A stretch of DNA of 64,000 bases from Flavobacteriales bacterium (GCA_016710015.1 JADJLR010000002.1:310001-374000), one strand, 5' to 3'; positions 8,164 to 17,846 are shown, counted from the first letter of the stretch. The notes: generated from the letters alone by a model not told the origin. Numbers and translations are program-made.

Positions 8164-8208
8164 TTGATAGATGAGACCGACGAGACCGTGGCGATCGCTA
8201 CGATCCTG
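8164..8208 (+). pseudogene. Fourth, shortest copy of the paaZ 3' end
   Basis: Fifteen codons, LIDETDETVAIATIL, match the paaZ segment VVDETGETVAIATIL, with GAGACCGTGGCGATCGC shared at DNA level. The MVRKLDQS ending is lost. The rest of 8209-8375 shows no gene. Confidence 0.65.
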
Positions 8209-8375
8209 CCGTGCGTTGCCCGGACTTCCGAGCCGGGGGGTGCAGAAGTCGGATCGAAATTGAACAAGCCGTTATCCTTTCCTAGAGGCACGCCCTCCTT
8301 CGGAAGTCCATACCCGGATCCGGCAACGCTGCACGTCCGCAGCCTTCTTTGTTCCGCTCCGGTCCTTCCTACGGA

Positions 8376-9710
8376 TCAATCCAACACGCAGCGTAGGCAG
8401 AAGCCGAGCTTCTGGTCGAAGCCGAAGCGGCCGATACCGGTCTTGTTATTCTGCAGATAGCGGCACCAGGCCTTGTCGGTACTGCTCTCCGTAGTGCTCC
8501 ACCAGTACCCGTAGTACGGCAGGTCGTTGAAGGAGCCGTTGTCATTGTCGCGGTTCCCGCCGGGCAGTGCTGCGAAACCGCTGCTGTTGGTGGCGCCGTT
8601 GTTTGGCGTGATCCAGAGCGAGAGGCTCTTCAGTTGGCCACCCACGTTGGGGGTGGTACCGCGCCAATCGGTGGCCGCCAGTTCCGCAGGCAGCATGCCC
8701 AAAGCAAGTTCCAACGTCTGCCAGTCCGCGTCCGTGGGCACATGCCAGCCTTGCGGGCAGATGCGGACATCGAAAGCGGCGAACCAGTTGTAGAGCTTGC
8801 CGTAGAGGGCATCGTTCACCGTGTCGTTATCGTAGTTGCTCCATGCACCGGTCTCCAGATCGGACCACGCCGTGGCGTCCGTTACGTTCGGGATCTCGGC
8901 ACCATCGCGGTATCTGGTGGTGCGCAAGTTCTCGGCCATCCAGCATTGACCGCCGATGGAGACCACTGGATAGACATTGCCGTCAATGTCCGTAACGCTA
9001 GGGGAATCGGCACAGACCAGGCCGTTCGCCAGTTGGATCACATGGTCCGTGCTAACGGTAGGCACCTCGCTGATCCAGCCGCTGGCGGCCTGTCCACCGG
9101 GCAAGGTGGCGTAACCGGTCATCTGCAACTCATCACCCGGCATCCAAGTGAAGAGGGCCCGGGAATCCTTGGTGGCAACGACCAATGGGTCTGCTCCCAA
9201 GCCCTCCAAGCGGACCGCACCCGCAAGCCCCTCGCCCACCACCACCGTGCGGATGGAGCGGCGCTGTCCGTTCAGCTCCACCCACACCACCTGCACACCG
9301 GGCTGGCCACCCCGTAGTTGGAAACGGTGCGTGCCGGGAGCAACGGCACCTTGGTAGCTCGCCACTTCCCGGCCCAAGGCATCGCTCACACCCATGCGCA
9401 GCACACCGGCCTCGTACACGTTCAAGTCCACGTTCGTGTGGTCACTGTACGGATTGGGGTGGCTGGGGCCAAGCGTGAAGCCGTCGCGATCGGCCGCGTC
9501 CCATGCAGCAATGCCGGTGGTCCCCAGCACCAGCACCGTATCCGGGTAGAAGAGCATGGTATCACCCGCCTGGGACAGGTTCACCACGAACACACTGTCC
9601 AGCGATACGGGATCTCCCTGGTACTGGCCGGTGAAGGTGAGTTCGATCACTTGTGCTTGACCATGGAGCAGGCAGCTGAGCAGGGTAAGGGAGAGCAGGG
9701 TGCGTAGCAT
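8376..9710 (-). CDS. Secreted FISUMP-domain protein
   Basis: The start was set at 9710 (MLRTLLSLTLLSCLLHGQAQ), giving a clean signal peptide and 444 residues; the open frame upstream looks non-coding. The C-terminal half is a Fibrobacter succinogenes major paralogous (FISUMP) domain: VVSIGGQCWMAENLRT, KLYNWFAA, CPQGWHVPTDADW, GFAALPGGNRD, YWWSTTE, then CLRCVLD. The N-terminal half has beta strands, including a T9SS-tail-like internal segment around residues 80-150 (VYEAGVLRMGVSDALGREV). Such proteins are exported or surface lipoprotein-like, with unknown function. TACTTTCA on the minus strand at 9750-9743 is a candidate -7 box. Confidence 0.8.
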   Translation of the reverse strand: MLRTLLSLTLLSCLLHGQAQVIELTFTGQYQGDPVSLDSVFVVNLSQAGDTMLFYPDTVLVLGTTGIAAWDAADRDGFTLGPSHPNPYSDHTNVDLNVYEAGVLRMGVSDALGREVASYQGAVAPGTHRFQLRGGQPGVQVVWVELNGQRRSIRTVVVGEGLAGAVRLEGLGADPLVVATKDSRALFTWMPGDELQMTGYATLPGGQAASGWISEVPTVSTDHVIQLANGLVCADSPSVTDIDGNVYPVVSIGGQCWMAENLRTTRYRDGAEIPNVTDATAWSDLETGAWSNYDNDTVNDALYGKLYNWFAAFDVRICPQGWHVPTDADWQTLELALGMLPAELAATDWRGTTPNVGGQLKSLSLWITPNNGATNSSGFAALPGGNRDNDNGSFNDLPYYGYWWSTTESSTDKAWCRYLQNNKTGIGRFGFDQKLGFCLRCVLD

Positions 9711-10059
9711 GACGGGTGATTCAATGGGTTCTTTTGGCGCGATGAAAGTAGCATTCCGTCCAGTGCCCGAACATGTCCTTGGTCGTTTCTTGCAGCCGTG
9801 GACCGCTGCGGATCCCGGCTTCTTAGGCTGCACTCCGATCAGGTAGCCGCCTACATGCATGCCAGGCCGTTGGGGTATGAAGCAGACAGTGGTCCACTGC
9901 ATTGCTGACCGCTGCATGGAGCCCCATGGAAGTTGAAGGCATTCGGTGCGTTCGACTCGGAAAGTCTCTATGGCAATGACACGAGCGTGGACGCTCGCGC
10001 CAGAGTTAGGGGCTGCCCTATTGAGACAGCCCCCTTTCAATTCGTGAATGTGATCGTGA
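9711..10059. other. Intergenic stretch with two small hairpins
   Basis: No gene seen. ACGAGCG/CGCTCG arms lie at about 9980-9997. GGGGCTG (10009-10015) and CAGCCCC (10027-10033) form a stem just after the T9SS fragment on the minus strand; it lacks a T-run, so termination is uncertain. Confidence 0.5.
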
Positions 10060-10373
10060 TCACTCGATCACCAACTTGATCGTGCGAAGCACGTTCTGTG
10101 CACTGCGCAGTTGGACATGATACAACCCTGAAGTAAGGTCTCCACGCTCCAGCTGTACGGTCGTGGTATTCATCTGCACAGGAATGGTGCGGACCGTTTG
10201 TCCCAAAGCATTCAGCATGACCAACGAAGCATTCTCCTCTGCGTTGGTCACAGGCCCCAGTTCGATCACCGCATGACCGGACATCGGATCCGGTAGATCG
10301 TGAGCGGAGCAGCATTGCTATGTTCATCCACTCCTACACTCAGCAAGGCCAAGGTCACATTGTCCGGGTTGCA
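10060..10373 (-). pseudogene. T9SS-tail fragment fused to broken DUF2207 copy, frameshifted
   Basis: Read on the minus strand, the truncated DUF2207 frame runs straight into unrelated residues (CNPDNVTLALLSVGVDEHSN then AAPLTIY). After a one-base frameshift near 10284 it continues as PDPMSGHAVIELG, LVMLNALGQTVRTI, LTSGLYHVQL and LVIE, a good T9SS sorting tail. The 3' end of a secreted-protein gene has therefore been joined to the lemA/DUF2207 duplicate and then frameshifted. It lacks its own signal peptide and start. Confidence 0.65.
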
Positions 10374-10928
10374 GATCACCCCCGTGTAGTAGGCGGTCTG
10401 CTTCACTTGGGCTGCGGACGGCAGGTGGTTCACCGCCGAGATACTGTCTATGTAAAAGGCCCAGCCGTTGCCACTCACGTTCCAATAGATCTCGTCGTAG
10501 GTTGGGAAGAAACCGACCTGGCCCTTCGTCGTGTAAGTGATCCGGTAGCGGTAGTCGCCGGGATCCAAGTAGGTATCCTTGTCGCCGACGTACAGTACGA
10601 AGTCGTCGCCTTCTGTTTCCGTGTGGTATGGTGCGGTGGTGCCGTTCTGCTGCACATCGTCGATGGCGTACCGCACCCGGTTCTGCTTGCCGGTGTGGTC
10701 GTTGAAGCGCTGCAGGAGCCTGCGGACGATGCCGCGTTCGAATTCAACGCCCGCTGCATGGATGTTGATCTCTTCCGTCACGGTCAGTTGCCCATCGGGG
10801 GCTACGGTGAGGTCGGTGTGGAAGGAGGTGATGCGTTCCGTTTGACCGTATGCGTTTAGCCCAACTATGAAGGTGGTGAATAGAGCAAGGAAGTTTCCCT
10901 TCCACCTTTTGCTTCGCCAACCCCACAT
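10374..10928 (-). pseudogene. Truncated second copy of the DUF2207 membrane-protein gene
   Basis: About 185 codons matching the N-terminal part of the intact DUF2207 gene at 18755-20497: signal peptide MWGWRSKRWKGNFLALFT, then TDLTVAPDGQLTVTEEINI and YIDSISAV. Similarity ends abruptly at TGV, near 10374, where an unrelated T9SS tail begins. The membrane segments and glycine-rich tail of the family are missing, so the product cannot be a working DUF2207 protein. Sequence differences from the intact copy are concentrated toward the truncated end. Confidence 0.8.
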
Positions 10929-11262
10929 CCATTCTGCGGGGCTTCCGCCAAAAGGTGCCGGAGCGCGGTAAGCCTGTCCCGGGCTCGACCCGGGATGGAC
11001 AGCCACCGCACGCTCTTCCCACACGTCTGAAGGTGATTTCAACGCTCCTTCGCTTCGACCACTTAGGTAGTTGAATACCATGGCAAGCGATCGATCAGCT
11101 ATCAGTGGAATACAAAGTGACTTTCTCTCTTGACCCTCCATAATTGCGAAGCAATTCTCTCTGCGACTATGGCTACGTTCGCCATTTATCCTCTGCGTTA
11201 CTCAGCGTCTTCGCGACTCTGCGGTGTGTTTCCATTGACCAGTCCTGTACCGGGAAACCGCA

Positions 11263-11766
11263 TTACCCGAATTTCACCTGTGGCGCGTTCTTCTCTGCGG
11301 GGTTCTCCAACTCGAAGAAGGTGGACTTGGCGAAGTTGAACGAATTGGCCACCATGTTGCTCGGGAAGCTCTCGATCAGTGTGTTCTGCTCGCGTACATT
11401 GCCGTTGTAGTAGCGTCGCGCTTTCTCGATGTCGCCTTCCACCTCGCCCAAGGCGCTCTGCAGCGCGAGGAAGTTCGTGTTCGCCTTCAGGTCCGGGTAG
11501 CGTTCGGCCACGGCCATCAGGTTCATCAGCGCGCCGTTCAATTTGTTCTCCGCCACCTGCTGGCCCTCTACCGTGGTGGCCTGCTGCGCGGCCGCACGTG
11601 CCTTGGTCACGTTCTCGAAGGTCTCCTTCTCATGCGCCGCATAACCCTTTACCGTCTCCACCAAATTGGGGATCAGGTGGTAGCGCTGCTTCAGCTGCAC
11701 CTGTTGGAGCGGATGCTTACCCCGTGCCGCAAACCCGAAGACCCTGGTCAAACGGTCCTTGAACAA
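11263..11766 (-). pseudogene. 5'-truncated second copy of lemA
   Basis: From about residue 30 onward it is almost identical to LemA at 20832-21389 (KGYAAHEKETFENVTKARAA through NAPQVKFG). The first 30 residues (MFKDRLTRVFGFAARGKH...) are unrelated: the N-terminal membrane anchor of LemA is gone, and so is the upstream promoter region. The breakpoint is near 11700. It is probably non-functional, though the frame is still open. Confidence 0.75.
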
Positions 11767-11905
11767 GCAAGGCCCGCGTCTTTACTCAGGTGATCTTCAC
11801 CGACACGATGCGGCGCGCTCGACCAATGGCAGGCACTGACCGTGCAATTGAACGATCCGCTGATCGAACTTTCCCAACTTTGGACCGTCGAACGTGTAAA
11901 CCACG

Positions 11906-13243
11906 GTGATGGCACAACGCTACCTTCTTCTCCTGACCGCCACGTTGGCGTTGGTCAGTAGCACCCAAGCCCAGCCCGATCTGCTGCCCAGCCTCAATGC
12001 CGGAACCTTGCCTGCCGACAGCGAGCCGATCTGCACGCTGCCCACGCAAACACCGCCGATCAGCTCGTGTGGTCGACCTGAAGGTGAGCAGGCGGCGGAC
12101 TTCACGCTGTTCGACCTCGATGGCAACGCCTTCAACCTGGAGGATGCCTTGCTGGCGGGCAAGCCGGTGCTGATGATCAGCAGCAGTTACACCTGCCCGG
12201 TGTTCCGCGGAAAGGTTCCCAAGATCAACCAGCTCGTGGCCGCCCACGGCGCAGCGCTGACCATCGTGATCGTGTACACACCGGAGGCCCATCCGGACAT
12301 CGACATCAGCCCCTATTTCGGCGCGGTGAACACGGGCCAACAGAACATCACCGCCGGTATCCTGTACCAGCAACCCACCACGTACGGAGAGCGCAAGGCC
12401 GTACTTCAGGAGATGCTCGATAACATGCAGATCGACGCACCGGTGTACCTGGACGGACCCTGCAACGCCTGGTGGGACCATTACGGGCCGCAACCGAACA
12501 ACGCGTACCTGATCGATCTGAACGGGACCATCCACACGCACCATGACTGGTTCGACAAACTACCGGATGACATCGACTGCGACATCGAGGACCTGCTGGC
12601 GCTGCCACCGAGCAGCGATTGCGGCAGCGCCTTCGGGGGGCAGTTCAATGTACAATGGGTCAGCAACGACACCGTGTACGGCATGGGCGGCACCACCATC
12701 ACCGCGAACCTGCAACTCATCAATACCAGCACTACGGAGGATGTGCTTGTGCGCGTGGTGAAACTGCAGAACAATTTGCCCAGTGGCTGGCAGAGTTCCC
12801 TTTGCCTTGATGTGTGCTACCTGCCGGATATCGACACGGCCCTGGTCCCCATCGCCGCTGGCGACACCATGCACTTCTACTATTACTTCTACAGCACTCC
12901 CGGGACCGCCATCGGCTATACGCGATTGGGATTGCGCAACGAGAACGACTTCAGCAACAACTTCACGCGCCAGGTGTGGGGCCAGGCGGAAGGAAGCGTA
13001 GGGTTGGAGGAGACCGTGCGCTCATCGGCCATGCTGATCGCACCCAACCCGGCGACCGATCGGATCACGATCCCGGGTGCAGGGCCCAACGATGTGTTCG
13101 AGGTGCGCGATGGTGCTGGCCGAACGGCGATGCGGTCCACAGGCGCAACCGTGGACGTAAGCAAGCTTGCCAGCGGCCACTATGTGGTGTGCGGTCCGCT
13201 GAACGGCCAGCATGCAATGCACGCGCATCTGGTGGTGGAATAG
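11906..13243 (+). CDS. Secreted thioredoxin-fold (deiodinase-like) protein with T9SS tail
   Basis: A 445-residue protein with a signal peptide (1-22). Residues of about 60-220 form a redoxin domain: ADFTLFDLDGNAFNL, then SSYTCPVFRGKVPKINQL, with Cys97 at the position occupied by Sec/Cys in iodothyronine-deiodinase-type proteins, then IVYTPEAHPD and PNNAYLIDLNGTIHTHHDWF. Only one cysteine is present in the active-site loop, unlike CxxC thioredoxins. A beta domain follows, then a T9SS tail (LIAPNPATDRITI, GHYVVCGPLNG). It is probably a surface or secreted redox protein; iodothyronine is unlikely to be the real substrate. It lies immediately right of the broken lemA copy. Confidence 0.7.
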   Translation: MMAQRYLLLLTATLALVSSTQAQPDLLPSLNAGTLPADSEPICTLPTQTPPISSCGRPEGEQAADFTLFDLDGNAFNLEDALLAGKPVLMISSSYTCPVFRGKVPKINQLVAAHGAALTIVIVYTPEAHPDIDISPYFGAVNTGQQNITAGILYQQPTTYGERKAVLQEMLDNMQIDAPVYLDGPCNAWWDHYGPQPNNAYLIDLNGTIHTHHDWFDKLPDDIDCDIEDLLALPPSSDCGSAFGGQFNVQWVSNDTVYGMGGTTITANLQLINTSTTEDVLVRVVKLQNNLPSGWQSSLCLDVCYLPDIDTALVPIAAGDTMHFYYYFYSTPGTAIGYTRLGLRNENDFSNNFTRQVWGQAEGSVGLEETVRSSAMLIAPNPATDRITIPGAGPNDVFEVRDGAGRTAMRSTGATVDVSKLASGHYVVCGPLNGQHAMHAHLVVE

Positions 13244-13395
13244 GGGCGCTGGTACGAAAGGTGCCACCTGCGTAATCGCCGCGCACGGTACTCCGTTTTC
13301 GGAGACACGGCGGTCTGCACACCGGCGGAATGGACCTCCGCAGTCCGAACTGTCCAACCGTCACCGCTGGCCGCAACGGCGATGAAGCGGTTCGT

Positions 13396-13944
13396 TCACG
13401 GACGTACGGGGTCTTGCCCCGACTTCTCGCGGAGCAATGCGATGATCCAACCGATCAGGGTAAGCGACATCAACCCGTAAGCGGCTCCGGGCAGGGCATC
13501 GGTGCTCAGTAAGGTCTCGCCAAGGATGATCTTGAAACCGGCGACCAAGAAGACCAACGAAGCCAGCAACCCGGTGATGCGGGTCCACATGGGGAAACTG
13601 CCCTGGGAGCAGATCAACCAGAAGGACGGCGCGTACACGGCCATGCCTGCACCGAAGCCGGCCATGGCAACGTCCTCCGGAGCGGAACCGCAGCTGGTCA
13701 TCATGCCCTCCGCGATGGCGAAGAGCACCAGTCCAGCGGCTGTGAGGTCATGCCCTTTGCGCATGAACTTGATGCTGAGCACCAACATGCCCGCCATTAC
13801 ACCGAGGCTGCTGATCAAATAGATGGTGCGTTGGGTGACCGGGTCGGGGAAGAAGCCACCTGCGATACCGAAAGCGACGCCGATCGCCAGACCGATCGCT
13901 CCGATGAGGTTGTTGGAACGTTCCATATTGAAGGTATTGGCCAT
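13396..13944 (-). CDS. Polytopic membrane protein of unknown function
   Basis: 182 residues with about six hydrophobic helices (AIGLAIGVAFGIAGGFF, LISSLGVMAGMLVLSI, TAAGLVLFAIAEGMM, AVYAPSFWLIC, ITGLLASLVFLVAGF, LMSLTLIGWIIALL). I do not recognise the family. It converges on the T9SS gene to its left and is divergent from the TonB receptor. An alternative start is Met7 (MERSNNLIG). Confidence 0.65.
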   Translation of the reverse strand: MANTFNMERSNNLIGAIGLAIGVAFGIAGGFFPDPVTQRTIYLISSLGVMAGMLVLSIKFMRKGHDLTAAGLVLFAIAEGMMTSCGSAPEDVAMAGFGAGMAVYAPSFWLICSQGSFPMWTRITGLLASLVFLVAGFKIILGETLLSTDALPGAAYGLMSLTLIGWIIALLREKSGQDPVRP

Positions 13945-14194
13945 GTGAATGTAGCGATCCTGGCTGACCCCGGCAGGTCATGCCGGAGCGCATGGAGCGC
14001 GACCCGACCCTGTGGAGACCATGGTTTGGAGCAGCTTAGCACATCCGAAACCTGCGGCCCATTCCGAATAGCCACAGGCACAGCAAGCAAGTCCGGATCG
14101 GATCATCTGCAACGTGTAGTTCTACCTTGCAACGTTGCCAAGCTGGCCCGGACTTTGTGCGTTGGGTCGGTCCATGGAAATAAAGGAACGGTGT

Positions 14195-16570
14195 ATGCGG
14201 GAATTGATGGTCCGGTCGGTGGTGTTCTGTAGTATGATGGTGATCGGCACTTGCGTTGTAGCACAGCAGGCCACCGTGATCACGGGCACCGTGGTCACCG
14301 CCGTGGGCGAAGAACCGATCCCCTATGCCACGGTGGTAGCTTTGCAGAGCGGCACAGCGATCATGATCGAGGGGGCCACGACCGGGTTCGATGGTCGGTT
14401 CGAATTGAGCTCCCCTACTGCGGCGCTCGATCTGGTGGTCAGTTTCATCGGTTACCGCAGCGACACGCTGACCGGTCTCATTGCGGCGAACGGTCGCATC
14501 GATGCCGGCGTGGTCCACTTGGAAGAGAACATGCAACAGCTTTCCGAAGTGGAAGTGCTCGGCGAAGTGTCGCGCACACGGTTCGAGTTGGACAAGCGCG
14601 TGTTCACCGTGGGCGAGGACCTCAGCACCACCGGGGCAAGCGCGTTGGAAGTGCTCAACAACGTACCCTCGGTGAACGTGAGCATTGAAGGGGTGGTAAG
14701 TCTGCGCGGTTCGGCGGGCGTGCAGATCCTGATCGATGGCAAACCGTCGATCCTCGCCGATGGGCAGAGCAATGCCCTTGGCACCATTACAGCGGACATG
14801 ATCGAGAGCGTGGAGGTGATCACCAACCCTTCTGCCAAGTACGACGCGGCGGGCACGGCGGGGATCCTGAACATCGTGTTGAAGAAGGAGGAGCAGAAGG
14901 GCCTGAACGGTTCCGTTTCGGTGAATACCGGTTGGCCGGAGAACCACAGCGTCGGGGTGAGCCTGAACCGCCGCACGCAGAAGTTCAACCTCTTCACCCA
15001 AATGGGGATCGGCTACCGCTCGCTGCCCCGCTACGAGGAATCCATCAACGAGGATCGGCTCGGCGGTTCCACGATCCAGAGCGAAGGCACCTCGTACCGC
15101 AAGGAACGCTTCTACAACATCACCTTGGGGACCGACTACCACATCGACCCGAAGAACGTATTGACGCTCTCGGGCAACTTCGCCTATGAGATAGAGCGGA
15201 ACCCTGCGAGCATCGAATACAATGCATTCAGCGGAACAGGGCCCACCGCTTCGCAGTGGGTGCGTGATGAGGACACCGAGGCCACCAACCCCAAGTACCA
15301 ATACGACCTGCAATACAAGCGGGAGTTCAAGGACAACAAGGAGCACACGCTGTTGATGAGCGCCCAGGGATCCTACTTCGGAAAGGACCAATCGTCGGTA
15401 TTCACCACCAACACCCTGTTGGGCGAAGCGGTGAACAACGACCAGCGCACGGCAACGAAATTCAACCGCGCGGACTACACCATGAAGTTGGATTACACCG
15501 ATCCGCTGACCGATAAGGTGACGATCGAGACCGGTGCCCAATACGCGCTGAACGATGTGGGGAACGAATACGCCGTTCAGGACCTGATCGATGGCGCGTA
15601 CGTGCTGGACCCGGACCTGACGAATGATTTCCGTTACGACCAGAAGGTGCTCGGCGTGTATGGTACCGCGGCGTATGAAGGGAAGAAGTCGGGCATCAAG
15701 CTCGGCCTGCGCATGGAGAATACTGACCTGAAGACGCTGCTCGCCACCACGAACGAGAAGAACGACCGCACCTTCACCGACCTGTTCCCCAGCGCCCACG
15801 CTACGCACAAGATCTCCGAATTCTTCTCGCTACAGGCCGGCTATTCCCGCAGGATATGGAGACCGGAGTTGTGGGACCTGAACCCCTTCTTCAACATCAC
15901 CAACAACTTCAACATCCGCACCGGGAACCCGAACCTACAGCCGGAATACACGGATTCCTTTGAGTTCACCAGCATCCTGATCGTGAAGAAGGCCTCGTTG
16001 AACGCCAGCGTATACCACCTGTACACCACAGAAGTGGTGGAACGCATCTCCCTCTTCGCCGACAACGTGAACACGACCATCCCACTGAACATCGGGACCA
16101 ATGCGGCCACGGGCTTCGAGTTCAACGGCAAGTACGACCCGGTGAAATGGGTCACCCTGAGCGCTGACCTCAACTTCAACCTCTTCGATCGTCGCGGGGA
16201 ATTCGAGGAGCAGAACTTCGACTTCAATGGGGAGAAATGGACCTCTCGCCTCACCACGAAATTCAAACTGCCCGCCGACTTCGATCTGGAACTGACCGGC
16301 AACTACATCTCGGGCTATCAGACCGTGCAATCCGAGGTATCGGGCTTCGCCTTCATGGACATGGGCATCCGCAAAAAGATCATGAAGGGCAAGGGCGTGT
16401 TCAACATCAGTGTGCGCGATGCCTTCAGCAGCCGGATCGAAGAGAACGTCATCGACCGAACGGAGTTCTACCTCTACACGTTCCGGCAGCGCGGTCGCTT
16501 CATCACCCTCGGCTTCAGCTACGGCTTCGGCAAGGGCGATGCGATGACCTATTCGGGAAGAAGGCACTAG
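14195..16570 (+). CDS. TonB-dependent receptor / outer-membrane beta-barrel family protein
   Basis: I chose ATG 14195 because it gives a compact signal peptide (MRELMVRSVVFCSMMVIGTC) and is preceded by AAAGGAA; ATG 14174 is an alternative. Domains in order: a carboxypeptidase-regulatory-like domain (about 25-105, ITGTVVTAVGEEPIPYATV), a TonB plug (about 115-230, VLNNVPSVNVSIEGVVSLRG, then IDGKPSILADG and VITNPSAKYDAAGTAGILNI), and a long barrel typical of the outer membrane beta-barrel family 3, ending GKGDAMTYSGRRH. It probably imports or senses a ligand through TonB energy. No SusD partner is adjacent. Its last 55 or so codons recur as a decayed fragment at 21434. Confidence 0.85.
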   Translation: MRELMVRSVVFCSMMVIGTCVVAQQATVITGTVVTAVGEEPIPYATVVALQSGTAIMIEGATTGFDGRFELSSPTAALDLVVSFIGYRSDTLTGLIAANGRIDAGVVHLEENMQQLSEVEVLGEVSRTRFELDKRVFTVGEDLSTTGASALEVLNNVPSVNVSIEGVVSLRGSAGVQILIDGKPSILADGQSNALGTITADMIESVEVITNPSAKYDAAGTAGILNIVLKKEEQKGLNGSVSVNTGWPENHSVGVSLNRRTQKFNLFTQMGIGYRSLPRYEESINEDRLGGSTIQSEGTSYRKERFYNITLGTDYHIDPKNVLTLSGNFAYEIERNPASIEYNAFSGTGPTASQWVRDEDTEATNPKYQYDLQYKREFKDNKEHTLLMSAQGSYFGKDQSSVFTTNTLLGEAVNNDQRTATKFNRADYTMKLDYTDPLTDKVTIETGAQYALNDVGNEYAVQDLIDGAYVLDPDLTNDFRYDQKVLGVYGTAAYEGKKSGIKLGLRMENTDLKTLLATTNEKNDRTFTDLFPSAHATHKISEFFSLQAGYSRRIWRPELWDLNPFFNITNNFNIRTGNPNLQPEYTDSFEFTSILIVKKASLNASVYHLYTTEVVERISLFADNVNTTIPLNIGTNAATGFEFNGKYDPVKWVTLSADLNFNLFDRRGEFEEQNFDFNGEKWTSRLTTKFKLPADFDLELTGNYISGYQTVQSEVSGFAFMDMGIRKKIMKGKGVFNISVRDAFSSRIEENVIDRTEFYLYTFRQRGRFITLGFSYGFGKGDAMTYSGRRH

Positions 16571-16640
16571 GAATGAAGTTCCACCGGATCGCGGGATCTC
16601 CTGCGGAAGAGCCGGCAAAGGTTCAGGGGTCACAGGTCTC

Positions 16641-17651
16641 CTAGTCCCACGTCGTGCTGGTAAGCAGTTCCGGCTTCAACCGACCGGCGCGTTGGAGCAG
16701 CTCCAAGCCGCGTTGTATTTCACCTTGTTCAAAGACCACTTCGCCCAAGCGGTACATGCTCTTCGCATCCAAGGGGTCCGCCTCCACCAAGCGCTCGTAG
16801 TAGTTGCGTGCCGATCTCAGGTCGCCACTGCGTTGCAGACAGCGCGCTGAACGGTAGGCGGCATCGTGTTGTTGCGGCGTTTCGTTGGAAATGAATGGCG
16901 CGAAAAGGATGAAGGCCTCAGCACAATTCCCGGCCAGATACGCGCGTGCCGCCTTTATCCATGCCTCGTTGGGCGTTGGCAGATCATTGCGCGAGCTGGC
17001 CACAGCGGCGAATACCGCTTCCATGGGCAGTGCGAAATTCAATGCCTGACCACCGCCGTCGGCATGCCACGCCGTGGGCAGCCCCAACAAGCGCCCTTTG
17101 CCATCCACCAGCGCGCCGCCACTGTTGCCCTCGCTGACCGGCGCAGAGAATTGCAACAGCTTTCGCCCCGTAACACCGAAGGGCCGAAGACCGCTCGCCA
17201 GTCCGTAGCTGATGGTGAGTTCTGCACCGTTCGGATTGCCTATCGCGTACACATCAGCACCGGGTTCGATCGCATCGCTCGTCAACGTCGCCAGATCGGG
17301 CACCCCGGCCCATGCCGTGTGCGGAATGGAGCTCACGATCTCCATCACCACCAGGTCCATTTCCTTGTCCGCAGTGATCACCTTGCCGAGCAACAAGGAC
17401 GTAGCACCCACTCGAGCAGAGATGACACCGCCATGCTGGTAACCGTGGAAGGTCGTGAGCAACCACTTGCGGTGCTTCAACACCACGCCACTGCTGCGCG
17501 ACCGGTGAAGGCTGTCCGCACTGATGGTCTCCACCCACGCCACAGCACCGCTGGTCTGCGCGAAGATCCTTACGCCATGGTCTTGCGCACTTACGCCTTG
17601 TGCGAACAGGCAGGCGAATAGGATGGTCGCGAAAGTCAAATGGCGCTCCAT
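16641..17651 (-). CDS. Secreted trypsin-like serine protease with TPR repeats
   Basis: 336 residues, signal peptide 1-22. The chymotrypsin-fold protease domain (about 30-220) shows a complete catalytic triad: His69 in LLTTFHGYQ, Asp99 in DKEMDLVVME, and Ser177 in SEGNSGGALVDG. It resembles HtrA/DegP-type proteases but has no PDZ domain; instead the C-terminal 110 residues form two or three TPR-like helix pairs (AYRSARCLQRSGDLRSARNY, MYRLGEVVFEQGEIQRGLEL). It probably acts in the periplasm, with the TPRs binding a partner or substrate. It is convergent with the TonB receptor. Confidence 0.8.
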   Translation of the reverse strand: MERHLTFATILFACLFAQGVSAQDHGVRIFAQTSGAVAWVETISADSLHRSRSSGVVLKHRKWLLTTFHGYQHGGVISARVGATSLLLGKVITADKEMDLVVMEIVSSIPHTAWAGVPDLATLTSDAIEPGADVYAIGNPNGAELTISYGLASGLRPFGVTGRKLLQFSAPVSEGNSGGALVDGKGRLLGLPTAWHADGGGQALNFALPMEAVFAAVASSRNDLPTPNEAWIKAARAYLAGNCAEAFILFAPFISNETPQQHDAAYRSARCLQRSGDLRSARNYYERLVEADPLDAKSMYRLGEVVFEQGEIQRGLELLQRAGRLKPELLTSTTWD

Positions 17652-17846
17652 TGCACGTTGTTCATGCTAAACCTACGAAAGGTCTTCTGAAGAATGACGA
17701 GCTTCTGAGGAATTGGCACTTCGAGCCGCAGGGTCCCGCCACATGCGCGGAGAGCCGACGGAGGTTCCACAAGGGAACGGTGGTGACGGGGAAGGTCGTG
17801 GTGCGGTGATGGGTGGAGTTGCCAGCGCGTCAGCCATTGACCAGAG

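Noticed and set aside
14036..15808. Long minus-strand open frame (590 codons) opposite the TonB receptor
   Set aside because: It lies wholly antisense to a clear receptor gene, is rich in His/Val/Arg as expected of a GC-rich shadow, and shows no domain.
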